Part shown: positions 1 to 11,385 of the stretch, one piece after another
How positions within the stretch are numbered: position 1 is the stretch's first letter
Layout of the letters: each line of letters opens with the position of its first letter
Assembly (NCBI RefSeq): GCF_025766255.1
Contig: NW_026516682.1
Span: 62,001 to 126,000 of the forward strand
Direction of reading: 5' to 3'
Length of the DNA: 64,000 bases
Origin: Zychaea mexicana
Lineage: Eukaryota; Mucoromycota; Mucoromycetes; Mucorales; Lichtheimiaceae
Notes under the pieces: generated by a model
What the model was told of the DNA's origin: nothing
Database searches by the model: none
Seen by the model: only the letters and a program-made list of their open reading frames with translations
Position numbers and translations under genes: made by a program

Positions 1-1421
1 CACAACAGTAACATATATACATTTACATCAATTATCGTGCGAAGACTGATAGTGCTTTTTATTAATTTCGAAATGTCCAAATAAAAGAGGGCAGTTTACA
101 TTAACTCAATGCAACGTTTAGTAGTCGTTACTATGCAAATCTGTTAAAAAAGTAGCTAAAATTCTCCTTCGAGCATATCTCGTGCTGATCATAGCAGAAA
201 TTAAACTGTTTCGGATCTTCAACGTTGTCTAGCAAGCAACAATTAGATATTCATGAAGTTTCAAGTTAAGGTTTCTAATGGTAGTTGATACAAAACTACG
301 TTACTGTACAGTTTAGATACCCAACGCAAATCAAGCGCATCACCTCTACTTCCTTTTTTCAGAGCTCCCACGAGTCTATGCGAGTTGATTAGGTTACGAG
401 TCAGTTCTGTATCTTTTGATGTAGCAATAATATCACTTAATCCTCAGTTTACAGTTCTGGAATGTCGGGCGAGCCAAACGCAAGCACCGCGTAGTCGAAG
501 CTTTGTAGTAGAGATTTGGCAGGAGATGATTCCGTAAGCTGAATTAACAGCACTACTCGAGCAGTTCGAGTGTCACTCTCTACTGATTACTTAGTAGCGC
601 TGACAAACAGACCGCATTGCTCTGGTCGCAATAGTGAGCGGCGTATCAACGGGAGAGAATTATCCATGGGGCATGGGACATACTGTCTGTTCATATAAAA
701 GCTACCTTAATAGCATTAGTGAAGAAGTTCAGTGATACTAATGATCGTACATTATCTACGTGATACTAATAAACGCGGATACCTTCCACTTATTTCAAAT
801 GTTAACCATGGCATACTTTTGACCATATTCGACAGTGTTGAAGCCGGAAAAAAGTCAACAGCGAAACCAGCTCTCAAGCCATCCCCAATAATACATGCCA
901 ATAATATGAAAGTAGCAGGAGTAAGCAACGAATGGACTCTATATAACCAATGAAGTGAGTTAGAAACTTCTTACCCGAACATAAGGCGTTGTTTGTAATG
1001 ATTGCACTTTCGCTAGCCATTGTATTCTCGTTTGTGCATTCAATAACTGAAGTGACCGGTAGTACTGAGTGAAATGTACATACGTGCTTAAGTTGACCAA
1101 AGTTCCAAATAATGGTTGCTGTATAAATACAGGTACGCTGATGCCAATATCAGTTTGGCCCCTAAGAGTACAGTACCAACCCTGGTGTTCCTAATTGTGT
1201 TTGAGCAATCGGTAACATATGATACTTTGTACGTTTGAGATTGAATTAGTTGTTAACATGGCACGGCAACTATGGAACATATAAAAATGAAATCATGGTA
1301 GCGGGAGGAAGAGGTTTTTGTAAGTACAAATAAATGCAAAGAGTAACGGAGTTTTTATTTACCAAACTTGCCCCGGACTTTTCTGGTTGTCTCTCTTTTT
1401 CTTATAATAACTTTTGTTACC
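1..1421. other. Intergenic, no gene recognised
   Basis: AT-rich spacer. Short open frames occur on both strands but show no recognisable motif, intron pattern or coding bias. A TATA-like TATAAAAG lies near 696 with no convincing gene behind it. The 3' part contains the leader of the methyltransferase gene that starts at 1422. Confidence 0.6.
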
Positions 1422-3188
1422 ATGTTTGCTGCTACAACACGTCTTGTGCATCGATGCCCAGCATGGCGACGACGATCCTATGCAACAGCAGCACCCGGCG
1501 CGGCCAATTTTCAAGTTTTCAACCGTAACGTGAAACTCATGCAAAAGGATCGTGCAGCTTCGCAAGTTGAAACCAGTCGTACTGTTGATTATCTTAAAGA
1601 CGAAGTCGCTGCTCGTGTAGCCGATCGATTAGCTGTAAGAAGCAACGATTCTCTCTCTCTCTCTCTCTTGTCTGCTTAAAAAAAATAACGTTTATACCAC
1701 AAAACGAAACCATATTAGGATATCAAACGCGATTTCAAAACAGTTGTGGATCTTGGATCGGGTTGCGGACATATTGTTAAACACGTCGACAACGAAATGA
1801 TGGGCAAGTTGATCATGTGTGATATGTCAGGTAAGGATCTTGTGTAAAAAAGATTGTGAAGCTTATAAATTTTTAGAGAGAGGGAAAATGCTGAACGAGA
1901 GTAAGCTAGGTTTAGGCTGAATCCTAGATGTGTATATTTTTTTTCTACAAATTAGAGCAAGCACTACGTCGCGACGCTGATAATTATGCTCCAGGTAAAA
2001 ACCCATCATTTCGTTCGTGTGTATTATACTTTGGATGGGATGACAAAGATAGCAGTTTGGAATGCTAAAGAACAAGACTTGCTTGCAATATAGTGGAGGT
2101 AGAGAGACGCGTTGTCGATGAAGAGCATTTGCCTTTTGAAGAGGATTCTTTAGAAGCGGTAGTGAGCAGTTTGTCGATGCATTGGGTGAATGATCTACCA
2201 GGCGCACTGATCCAGGTCCGCAAAGCCTTAATACCCGACGGCGTATTTGTGGGTGCACTTTTTGGAGGCGATACATTGTTTGAATTGCGGTACGTATATG
2301 TTCCCCCCCCACTGTTCGACGGTTTAGTAGCAGTAGTACTAGTAGTAGCAGTATCAGAAAGTGGAAGCTAAATAGATTATCTACGTCCTTTTCTTTCAGA
2401 ACCTCGTTACAGCTGGCTGAACTCGAACGAGAAAGCGGTGTCTCACCTCACGTATCCCCAATGACAGGTTCGTTTCAAGGACTTGACCCAGACACAGATA
2501 ACCACATTTGACGTTGCATTGTTATAACAATCATATCAAAATATGATACGCAACTATATATCCGCTGTGTATACTGAATAATGACTATACTATCTAGATT
2601 CAAGCGATATTGCACGTCTACTTTCGCGTGCTGGATTCACACTTACTACAGTCGATGTGGATGAAATTGTTGTGGATTATCCATCTATGTTCGAACTGAT
2701 GGAAGATTTGAAGGCCATGGGTGAAAACAATGCCGTTTTAAGCAGGTAAACAGAAAAAGATATGGGAGATATTTTGTGTTGGTTGGAAGTTAGAATATGT
2801 GAAGTGAAGTATGATCGCTCATCGTGTATTTTTTCTTTCCATATTGAATATATAGACGACCTATCATAAAGCGGGATACTTTAATGGCAGCTGCCTCAAT
2901 CTATAAAGGTAAAATAGGAAAGAGAAAAGAAAAAGCGGCTATTGTTATCATTTACGAAATTAACTCTGTGTAAATCGACTGCTCGTTATAGAATTACATG
3001 GCAATCCAGACGGAACGGTGCCTGCTACTTTCCAGATCATATACATGGTAAGTTAGGGTTACTTTTCCACACACAAAATCTGATAAGATCTCTGTCTGTA
3101 GATTGGCTGGAAGCCATCACCAACGCAACCGTTGCCCAAGAAACGCGGTTCTGCAACACAATCACTCAAGGACGTTTTGGAGGATTAG
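1422..3188 (+). CDS. NDUFAF5: NDUFAF5-like mitochondrial SAM-dependent hydroxylase, complex I assembly factor
   Basis: Nine exons, all in phase: 1422-1634, 1719-1830, 1956-1994, 2094-2289, 2400-2467, 2598-2745, 2856-2908, 2992-3047 and 3102-3188, giving 323 aa. The first in-frame ATG yields an Arg-rich, acid-poor leader ([12 protein letters not shown]...RRRSYATA) typical of a mitochondrial presequence. Next comes the family block [17 protein letters not shown], then SAM motif [11 protein letters not shown] near residues 80-89, then [13 protein letters not shown] and [18 protein letters not shown]. The C-terminal half has [15 protein letters not shown] and [19 protein letters not shown], ending in a short basic tail. 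The known family member hydroxylates an arginine of NDUFS7 in early complex I assembly in the matrix. Identification rests on the whole-length motif order; the function is inferred from the family. Confidence 0.93.
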
Positions 3189-4279
3189 TTTTTCCCATCT
3201 TCCCGGTCCTCTTTGTACATTACTTTCCTCTCCAACTCCCCCAAAAGAAAAGTTCCATATTATCATTATATAATAAATATACACAAACACCTCCAATAGA
3301 TAAAAAAGAACTGATACACTTAGTCTATTTGCCTATTGTGACCCGAAGCAAAAAAAAAAAAAAAGAGAACAATGAGGGCTCTCTTCAAAGTCTGGAACAT
3401 TTCTCTCTTTAATTAAGAAGGATCGGAAAATTTTTGTTCTATTATGTTGCTTCTTGGATAGTGAGCCATATCGTCAAACTGACACAAAAATGAGGGGGGT
3501 GTGGCCATCCGTTCACAGGGTAGCTTTGCTGTCGTCGCTGCATAAATGCTGCACGAATTTATACATTTATATTTTTCCAAAAAAGCGAGCAATGACCGAA
3601 TACCAAAATGCAAACTTCGTTCTCGCTCTCAATGTATGCATATGTCTGCAATTCCAGGGAGAATTGAGAGACTTCTGCTGCCCCAATTACGCCCACAGGT
3701 TTAGCAGATACAGTCGTTGATCAATGAAAGAGAAAAAGTTCAAGAGAGGATATGTGGATCTCGATACAAGTGACATAGAAGGTGTCTCATGCAGCCGTCA
3801 ATGGGCGTAAGATTGAAGAAAAACTACGAACGGTTCGAAAACATCCCGCCGTCCCCTTTTTGCTCTTTCTTTCTCTCTCTCTCTCTCCTTCCTATTTCCT
3901 TCCATCTGCTGGTTTTTTGTTTGTTTTATCATTTTCGTCAAACCAGCTTCAAACCAGTATCATTGGTCTCGGATAGTATTGAAAGAAACACTTAAATCTA
4001 CCTTTCTTCCACACACACACACTTACACGACTACGAGACGTCGCAATATAAAGAAAGGAGAAACATACCTTTTACCACATTTACATCTACTGTTTGTTCA
4101 GCATTTTCTCTTATCAATTGTAATCACTGTTTCTTCTTTACGTACGTTGCTTATCTCCCAACTTATTTATATTCGATAAACCCCTCCCCCCCACATTTGA
4201 TCTTATCTATTACTATACTACCTCTTGTTGATTATTTTTCAAATCCCCTTTTCTACTTAAAAACATATCTCCGGTACAT
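3189..4279. other. Intergenic between NDUFAF5 and trehalase
   Basis: Contains a poly-A run at 3351-3364, a CT-rich tract near 3865-3905 and a CACA tract near 4011-4024. The CT-rich sequence just upstream of the trehalase ATG looks like a fungal promoter or 5' leader. No coding region is supported. Confidence 0.6.
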
Positions 4280-4965
4280 ATGTATCATGGTTATCTATGG
4301 ATGTGCATTGCTGCTGGTGCCATCGCAGCTACTAGCACAACACTCATAGCACATGGCGCAACCAATAGCAGCAGCAGCAGCACCAACACCTGCAACTCGC
4401 CGATCTATTGCGAAGGCCCGTTACTACGTACAGTGCAGCTCGCTCGACTATTTCCAGACTCAAAAACATTCGTTGATATGGTAAGATAAAACGGAAGAAA
4501 GTGAAATAATTCTATTCTAGTATCAACTTATATAGGCGTATATATTTGTCATAGCCCACAAAAAAGCCTGTAAACGAAGTTCTTGATGCATTTGAAGCGA
4601 TTGGCGGAGAAGAAGCGTCGCGTGGAGCGATTGCATCGTTCGTGATCCAAAATTTTGCTCAGCCCGGCGCCGAATTGGTTCGATATCATTCTGATGTCCA
4701 GGAGTATGACAACTCTACACCAGAACCAAGCTGGTTAGAAACTGTACAAGACCCCATCTACCGTGGATGGCTTTCAGTGCTCAATGACGCGTGGCTTAAT
4801 CTTACTTTTCAATTCGATACGTCCAAATTATGTGACGGATGTGTGTCTAGTACACTGCCTGTAAAACGACCCTTTGTTATTCCAGGCGGAAGATTTCGTG
4901 AATTCTATTATTGGTATGTGTGAGCCCGAACTCAATTGATTCTCGGTGTGGTGGTGATTGATGGT

Positions 4966-4998
<33 letters not shown>

Positions 4999-6562
4999 GA
5001 AAAAAAAGAGTGCAAGAGAAAGTGAGAAAACATTATGAAGATGTTGAAAGAATATGTCGTCATTTAGGGACACGTATTTTGTGATTCGAGGGTTATTATT
5101 GAGCGGTTTGGACGAACTGGCCAAGGGCATGATCGAGAACTTGCTGGACTTTGTGGATACCTATGGTTTCATGCGCAAGTATATACCCAGAGATTTCTTT
5201 GTTCTCGTTTACTTGAGGATAGGCCAAGTCAGAGTGTTGACCTTGTTTACTCAAAAAATAAACAGCCAATGGTGCACGGATCTACTACTTGAACCGATCA
5301 CAGCCACCGTTATTGACAGAAATGATCAAAATATACTATGAGAAAACAGGCGATAAGGCGTTCTTGCAAAAGGCACTACCTGTACTCGACAAGGAATACA
5401 ACTTTTGGCTTACCAATACGACAGTACAACTCGACAAGGACCATGTACTCAACCGATACTATGTACATAGCACGGCTCCACGACCCGAATCGTATGTTGA
5501 AGATCACGACGCCGTCTACTTATCAGACAAACCATTAAATGAAACCGAGCGCACCAAAGTGTACAGTAACTTGGCATCCGGAGCCGAGTCCGGATGGGAC
5601 TATTCTTCGCGATGGACCAAGACCAAAAGCATTGAAAACAACGACCCATTGAGCATCCTACGCCATCTCAACGCACACAACATCATCCCCATCGACCTAA
5701 ACGCAATGCTTTGGAACATGGAAATCACGTTATCAGAATGGCACCATGCTGCACCTCAAAAACAACAATACTACCAGCGTCAAGCCGAACGACGCTTAGA
5801 AGCCATGGATACATATTTATGGAACGCCAGCGAAAATGCGTTCTATGACTATAATATGACGAGTCAACAACAAAACGTAGAGTTCACGCCGGCTGGGATG
5901 GTTCCGTTCTGGTTAGGCAGTTTACCGGCACGAGCCAAGGCTGCTTTGCCCCGTGCATTTGATCATGTCATTGAAGCACTGCAAGCGAGTCAAGGCATAT
6001 TGACTACATCGACGTATAATACAACCCTTCAATGGGATTGGCCAAATGGTTGGCCACCTTTGCAGTATATTACCATGCGTGCCATCTTGAATGCGGATGC
6101 ATGGATTGGCAGTGATCATCACACAGGACAGTTTGTTCGATTGGCTCGGACCTTGGCTGAACGCAACGCAGCCTCGGCATTTTGCTCGTGGTACAAGACT
6201 GGTGGATCATTGCCTGGATTGCTGGACCGGGTTTCAGCGAATACGGACGATAATGGACACATGTTTGAAAAGTTTGATGTGCGAAACATGGGGCTTGCTG
6301 GTTCAGGTGGTGAATGTGAGTTCATATCCATAAATTTTGTGCGTGTAAACGTTTTAGCCCGAGCGATCTAGGCTGAACATCATCAACTCTTAATATAGAT
6401 ACTGTACAAGTTGGATTTGGATGGACGAACGGTGTTGCCTTATGGATCTTTAATACCTTTCCAGATTTTACGGCACCCAATTGCACCTCTACATTTACGT
6501 ATCCCGTAGCAAAAGAAGAAGCGGCAGGACAACATCCACCGACCTCAACTTTGGCATCATAG
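4280..6562 (+). CDS. Secreted GH37 trehalase (acid/extracellular type)
   Basis: Exons 4280-4480, 4555-4913, 5068-5174, 5266-6315 and 6399-6562 give 626 aa in phase. Intron 3 has a GC-AG donor (GCAAGT at 5175). Residues 1-25 form a hydrophobic signal peptide and many N-x-S/T sites follow, so the protein is probably secreted. GH37 signature 1, PGGRFREFYYWD, spans an exon junction near residues 177-188; signature 2, QWDWPNGWPP, is at about 478-487. The proposed general acid Asp lies in ESGWDYSSRW (about 333) and the base Glu in GSGGEYTVQVGFGWTNG near 572. It hydrolyses trehalose to two glucoses. It lacks the cytosolic neutral-trehalase regulatory N-terminus, and its length fits the secreted type. 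A (TAG)n microsatellite sits inside intron 2. Confidence 0.95.
4966..4993 (+). repeat. (TAG)n microsatellite in a trehalase intron
   Basis: About nine TAG units in the second intron of the trehalase gene. It lies outside the splice sites and is expected to be length-polymorphic. Confidence 0.9.
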
Positions 6563-6765
6563 AAGGCTTGTAGCATTTCAAGTGCACATAAAATTAAATA
6601 TAAAGAAAGGCATGTATTAAAAAGTAGCAAAAAGAGGAGGATAGCGATGATGATATGATATGGTACAAAAAGATGAGATATGGGAACGGCAATCTTCGTT
6701 TGTCAATATTAGAAAAAAGGGAGATGGTTTGCTGCTGTGTTGTTGTGTGTTGTCGAGTCCAGGGA

Positions 6766-7131
6766 TTATTTCTTGCCCTTCTTGCTGTTTTTCTTTGCTT
6801 CAGCGATCGAGGTCTCTGCCAGCTTCTTCATAACCGTAAGTTTGCCAACGGCATTAGCTTTCATGGACATTTCACGTTCAATGTTGTTGTTGATTTTGGC
6901 TGACAGCTTCTTTTCGAGGGTCTTTTGAGTGACGAGTGCTGTCTTTTTGGGTGCGATCGTTCGAGCTTAAAAAGTGCAGTAGATTTCAGTATAAAAGATC
7001 GTTGATTTTCATAACTGTTGAAATGGAATATAAAGTAAAAACAAACACACACCTCCTTTCTTCATTTGTTTGGCTTTTCTGGGCTGTTTCTTTTGACCGC
7101 CACCAGTCTTTTTTAATGATCCTTGTACCAT
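6766..7131 (-). CDS. UPF0390 / LYDG10-like small basic protein
   Basis: Two exons on the minus strand, 7053-7131 and 6766-6965, joined in phase (G|CT), give 92 aa. The N-terminus is MVQGSLKKTGGGQKKQPRKA, then ARTIAPKKTALVTQKTLEKK, then INNNIEREMSMKANAVGKL, with a Lys-rich end (KKNSKKGKK). This order matches the UPF0390 family (human C19orf53, Leydig cell tumour 10 kDa homologue), a short nuclear or nucleolar protein of poorly known role. The donor is GTGTGT and the acceptor TTTTTAAG. It is convergent with the trehalase gene, with about 200 bp between the stops. Function is not established. Confidence 0.85.
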
Positions 7132-8256
7132 GGTGCAACAGACGTAAATGCTAGATCGAATGGGAATAAAGAGGGAAAAAAAACTTATATGTCGCAGGCC
7201 TAATAAAAAGTTCAATGTCACTTGGCAGCAAAATTTAATGTCACGTGCTCAAATTGATATCGCTCTGCTTAGGAATCGCGATATTAATGTTGTCTGTTTT
7301 TAGAAGCAACATTAGAAATTTGAGATATGGCTCCCCGTTAATATCAAACTCTCCAAGGGAGTATATTAAAGAGTTGACTTGATTGGGGTTTGAAATAAAG
7401 TGAGCTTTGGCTCATATTTTACGATTGATCTCGAGGCGAACATCTCTGAAATCCGAAGCGTATCCTCTAGTAAAATGTTCTATACATTATCGCTCTTTTG
7501 CTCTCTTCTTTGTAATCTTTTGTGGAAAAGATGGTTGATTGACAGAGAAGGCAGAATAGCTCGTTTACACTGGTGAGAGCTTACTGCACGACACAAGAAT
7601 AGCTTGCACCCATTAACAGGGTATCCGAAAAAGTGATATATTTAATGTCGTAGACTAGATTAAAGTCAAAGTCGCTTGGCAGCGAATTTACACTTGGGCC
7701 AAATCCTGGTCTGGAATTGAAACGGCCATCCAAGCGTTTAAGCGTGCTGTACACTAGATCTGTGTACCCAAGTACGACCATTTCAGATTATACTTGCACA
7801 TAATCACCGCAAGTGACAAGTGATAACCCTGGATACGTATTGAAAGAGAGTGAAGACTCTTACAAAGACAGTCAATAGCGGTGCTGGTCGATGGTTGAAA
7901 TACATAGGCAATAGCATCAAAAGACATTTCTGGGTAGTTGAAGTGGGAGCTATTGAACGTGTATTACCTGTGTAATTATGCATACACGAGAGGGCTGGAA
8001 TGCAATACAAACACAACAAGGCAAATTGTAGCATTGCATTGAAAAACTTTGTCTATGAAATTAAATTTGGCTCTTGTTATTGCGATGGACACGTTATGGA
8101 TGATGCTGTTGCTGCATTGTTGGCGAGGTATCATTATTATTGTTGTTTTCTCCTTTAGTAGTGGCGACAGGGCTATCGTCACTGGACATGGCAGCATGGT
8201 CCTCCAAAGACCAAGCATCCTCTTGAATAGGTGGTACACGTAAGGCTGAAATGACG
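7132..8256. other. Intergenic, no gene recognised
   Basis: AT-rich spacer upstream of the UPF0390 gene. Minus-strand open frames at about 7581-8034 have no motif or intron logic. Part may be the 3' UTR of the membrane-protein gene that ends at 8257. Confidence 0.5.
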
Positions 8257-9480
8257 CTATGGTACCGTATCGACTTCTGGCGGAGCACTGACATGGAAGA
8301 TGGGTGCATGGAGATTGTTATAGGTGGATTTGCGGATGACAGTAGTAGGAGGGCGTTCGACTGATGAGGTTGCTGCAGAAGCTTGATGTAGTTGTGTAGC
8401 GTAATTGTATGCAGCTGCTGTACCGAAAGGATCGATGGCGGATGCTTGAGACAACCAGCTAGCATGTGGATTGGGTCGATATGGATCATATTGCTCCTGT
8501 TGTCCTGCCTGAACTCTAATGTTGTCATGGTTATCCGCAATGGCATGCGTCGGAGAAGAAGGTCCAAAAGCCAGGTTGCATAGTACTGTTGATCTTCAAA
8601 TGTTGGGATCCACAGGCCATTCTTATTGTAGCGATCACTCAAACATGCCTGATTGAGAACCACCACGCAAATAATCCTGCTGGCTCTCCATACTGCATAA
8701 ACGTGACAACGAGCGACCCACAGCTGTACCTGTCATGAGCGATACCAAAATACTGTGCTTTGAAGTCTATGGTTACTGTGAATGGCGTTGCGTATCACAC
8801 GCCCACAGCTTTGAGGTCGTCCTCTGCTGCCGTCTTCTGTTCGACTCTGTTCAACCTCGTGCGCTCGGGTACTGACTTGACGCGATCGTCGTTTTTGACA
8901 AGGGCACACACAAGAATAATCGCGCCTGTAGCTGGGCCAGCAGTAACATCAGCAATCCGTTCACCTCATAAATTGGCTGCTGTTGTACAAATGCTTCTCA
9001 GCATCTTCACACTCGCCGGTACCTTATTAGTTTTTGATTTCCAGGATATCCAGTTCTACCGGATATTGATTAAAGGATCTTTTACTCAATAAATTGTCGA
9101 CCGCAGGCTGCATCCGTTGAGGTATCATTAGGAATAACGAGCGCTCTATGCACGTAAACTGTACGATCCATACAAGCATAATGCTGCTGTGGTGCTTCAG
9201 CTTAACACACAGTTTGTCCAACGGTAAAATGAAAAAAAAAATACTCTTTTTATATCGCCGGTTCTTTGTTCCATTAAAGCGCACAGACCCGTCGCCGACA
9301 ATTGTTGGATCAGAGCGGAGCACGGCAAGCGGAGCCGCATAGTGAAACAAACATATACGCACCATAAGAAAAAGACACTAGCATGACAGTCGTCAGACTA
9401 CAACGATAATTATCATCAAGGCACTTCTTCACATTGCTGCAGTTCACTGGCTCCTTAGGGCAGTAGTGACAACAAAATTT
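8257..9480 (-). CDS. Putative Cys-rich single-pass membrane protein (model incomplete)
   Basis: The product is not recognised. Minus-strand coding segments, read downward, form a plausible multi-exon gene. First is a Cys-rich stretch at about 9370-9470 (CCHYCPKEPVNCSNVKKC, then RCSLTTVMLVSFSY). A piece at about 9110-9185 contains VYVHRALVIPNDTSTDAACG, and one at about 8970-9020 contains GECEDAEKHLYNSSQFM. A hydrophobic stretch, ILVSLMTGTAVGRSL, lies near 8720-8760. The tail is Tyr/Pro/Ser-rich (QQEQYDPYRPNPHASWL) and ends ...SAPPEVDTVP at a stop at 8257-8259. A likely intron of about 50 nt near 8590-8640 joins GMF|E to STVLCNLAFG. Upstream exon phases could not all be closed, so start and exon limits are approximate. 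The layout suggests a type I surface protein with a disulfide-rich ectodomain. A decaying gene is the alternative: a second frame stays open past the stop (HSVISALRVPPIQEDAWSLE). Confidence 0.4.
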
Positions 9481-9785
9481 CTAAGCTCCGTCATTTTGTT
9501 TATCGGGCTCATAAAAAAAAAGAATCGACTGCGCGTTTTGCCCTTTATTCTTTTCTTTAGTCTTCATATTCATCTTTGTACATTTGCAGTGTTTCTTTCA
9601 TTATCACTTTTTACCTTTCTTTTTTTTTTCATCCCGCTCGAGTGTCCCTGTGGGTGTGCATAGTTGAAGGGAGCTAGTCGTGCACGACTGGCTCTTGCTC
9701 ATCTTTTGTACATTTGCAAAGTTCTTTGTTTCATCTTGGTTTTTTATCTTCCTCAAAAACTGAAAGCGAGAGTGTGTGCAAAGAG
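9481..9785 (+). other. Spacer leading into the hairpin repeat, with diverged duplication
   Basis: Contains two diverged copies of a T-rich motif around TTTGTACATTTGCA (near 9575 and 9706) and a near-perfect 24-nt inverted repeat at 9671-9694 (separate entry). There is no protein-coding signal. Confidence 0.5.
9671..9694 (+). repeat. 10-bp stem inverted repeat with TGCA loop
   Basis: GAGCTAGTCG at 9671-9680 pairs with CGACTGGCTC at 9685-9694 around a TGCA centre. As plus-strand RNA all ten pairs form, one of them a U-G wobble. It lies about 90 nt upstream of the hairpin-bearing tandem repeat and may belong to the same transcript. Confidence 0.7.
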
Positions 9786-10261
9786 GTACGTATATGTTCG
9801 CCGCTGACAGACCTTTGTGCTATTTCTTTTATTTGTAGGAACTGTGGAGGAGTAGGTTCTGTCGGGAACTGAGGCTTGCGGAAAACAAGGGAGGGCAACC
9901 TCCCTTGTGGGTACGTATATGTTCGCCGCTGACAGACCTTTGTGCTATCATATTTCTTTTATTTGTAGGAACTGTGGAGGAGTAGGTTCTGTCGGGAACT
10001 GAGGCTTGTGGACAAGAAAGGGAGAGGTGTAGGTTCCGACGGGAACTGAGGCTTGCGGAAAACAAGGGAGGGCAACCTCCCTTGTGGGTACGTATATGTT
10101 CGCCGCTGACAGACCTTTGTGCTATCATATTTCTTTTATTTGTAGGAACTGTGGAGGAGTAGGTTCTGTCGAGAACTGAGGCTTGTGGACAAGAAAGGGA
10201 GAGGTGTAGGTTCTGCCGGGAACTGAGGCTTGCGGGGAACAAGGGAGGGCAACCTCCCTTG
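9786..10261 (+). repeat. Tandem repeat with splice-like signals and GNRA-tetraloop hairpins (putative structured ncRNA)
   Basis: Three head-to-tail units begin with GTACGTATATG at 9786, 9911 and 10088. Each opens with a 53-58 nt segment that looks like a spliceosomal intron: GTACGT donor, CTGAC branch-like motif, T-rich tract and TTTGTAG end (9786-9838, 9911-9968, 10088-10145). The segments after these (9839-9910, 9969-10087, 10146-10261) carry GAACTGAGGCTTG motifs and end in a perfect 9-bp hairpin, CAAGGGAGG-GCAA-CCTCCCTTG, at 9886-9907, 10063-10084 and 10240-10261. GCAA is a GNRA tetraloop on the plus strand, the same strand as the splice-like signals. Units 2 and 3 contain an extra internal duplication of about 47 nt. 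Units 2 and 3 are nearly identical; unit 1 has a 5-nt deletion. AATAAA follows at about 10309. A minus-strand frame is open through much of the array but has no independent support. Confidence 0.8.
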
Positions 10262-11385
10262 GGGAACGAAGGATTCATAAAAGTCGGTCGACTTGTCAAG
10301 CAACATCAAATAAACTTGGTTTCTTATTGTACTTTCTTAAATAATGTAATTGTAACTATTGGGCAGATCGAGTGACGATTGTAATAAACGCGATCTTTTT
10401 TTATATCTTCCTACTGCCATTGCGCTTAGTACTTGTTGGTGCTTTCTCTGGAGCAGTTATGTAGTTGCAAATGAGCCTTTTGTGCTTGAGTCGTCGAGAA
10501 AACCATAGGCTGTGCATTCGCATGTGTGCTCTCAAAAACAATACAGCTGGTTTACCATCACGACTATACCAACAATGACTGCAAATTGCTGGTGGCAAAA
10601 TAAAAAACCGTATCGCAAAGCAAACAGACCATCCTCATATTCACATATACACGAACCAGATCGCCAACCCAAACTAAATGATGTTTGCCTTGATTTCTTT
10701 GCAGTATAAAAGGCCCAGTATATAAGCTCATTAGGGAAATTACATCATCCAACTTGTTGGGTCTTGCCACCAATCTCTCATGCTAGTGTCTCTCAACTTT
10801 ACTGATACTGATACACGTATACTAGTAATACTCATAGATAGATTGAATATGGAATGTACCATCACTGCTTAAGATTATACCAAGTTATCCCGTCAAGTTA
10901 TTGATGTTTAGATCTGTCCTGTTTGTATATGCGTAGTAGTGTCTTCACATAGTAGAATATTCTGTAGCTGACACTGTTTTCATGCTATGTGCACATGCCA
11001 GTGGCGTTGCCAATCTTAATGTGAACTGCTCAAATTTCATATTGGTACTGTCGCTTATTTTTTAAAGACCGTGTGCTTTTTTAATGATCATTACAGGCCC
11101 AGTAGCATTGCAATAATAAACGTTTTAAGGTGTTACTGTTGTCACATTTGTAAAAAGCCGTATGAGAAAGGGGGAATAACAATTTGGGGAAAGGAGCTTC
11201 TAGAATGTAACTGTACTTTATTGCCTAGTAACAAGTTCCCGAGACGCGGAATTTGAGTCTTTTACTCTGCAGAAGCTGCTTGTATCATTGCTCCGAATAA
11301 ATCATTATAAAATACGCTATTCAAAGTGTATCATGCATTCCCTTTTTCAAATCTTTGTAATAATTATCGTTCATACTGCTGCTAG
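10262..11385. other. Intergenic upstream of first adhesin
   Basis: AT-rich spacer. AATAAA motifs near 10309 and 10383 could end the upstream repeat transcript. A TATAAAAGG near 10705 has no recognisable gene after it. A TATAAAATA box at 11306-11314 lies 80 nt before the adhesin ATG and is its probable core promoter. Confidence 0.55.
11306..11314 (+). promoter_or_regulatory. TATA box of adhesin copy 1
   Basis: TATAAAATA lies 80 nt before the ATG at 11386. The paralogous gene has a TATA box at almost the same distance, so the core promoter seems to have been duplicated with the gene. Confidence 0.55.

Noticed and set aside
9829..10299. Minus-strand 150-residue repetitive frame across the hairpin array
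   Set aside because: Its repetition simply mirrors the DNA repeat, the frame opens at a non-ATG codon, and the splice-like signals and GNRA loops are on the other strand.
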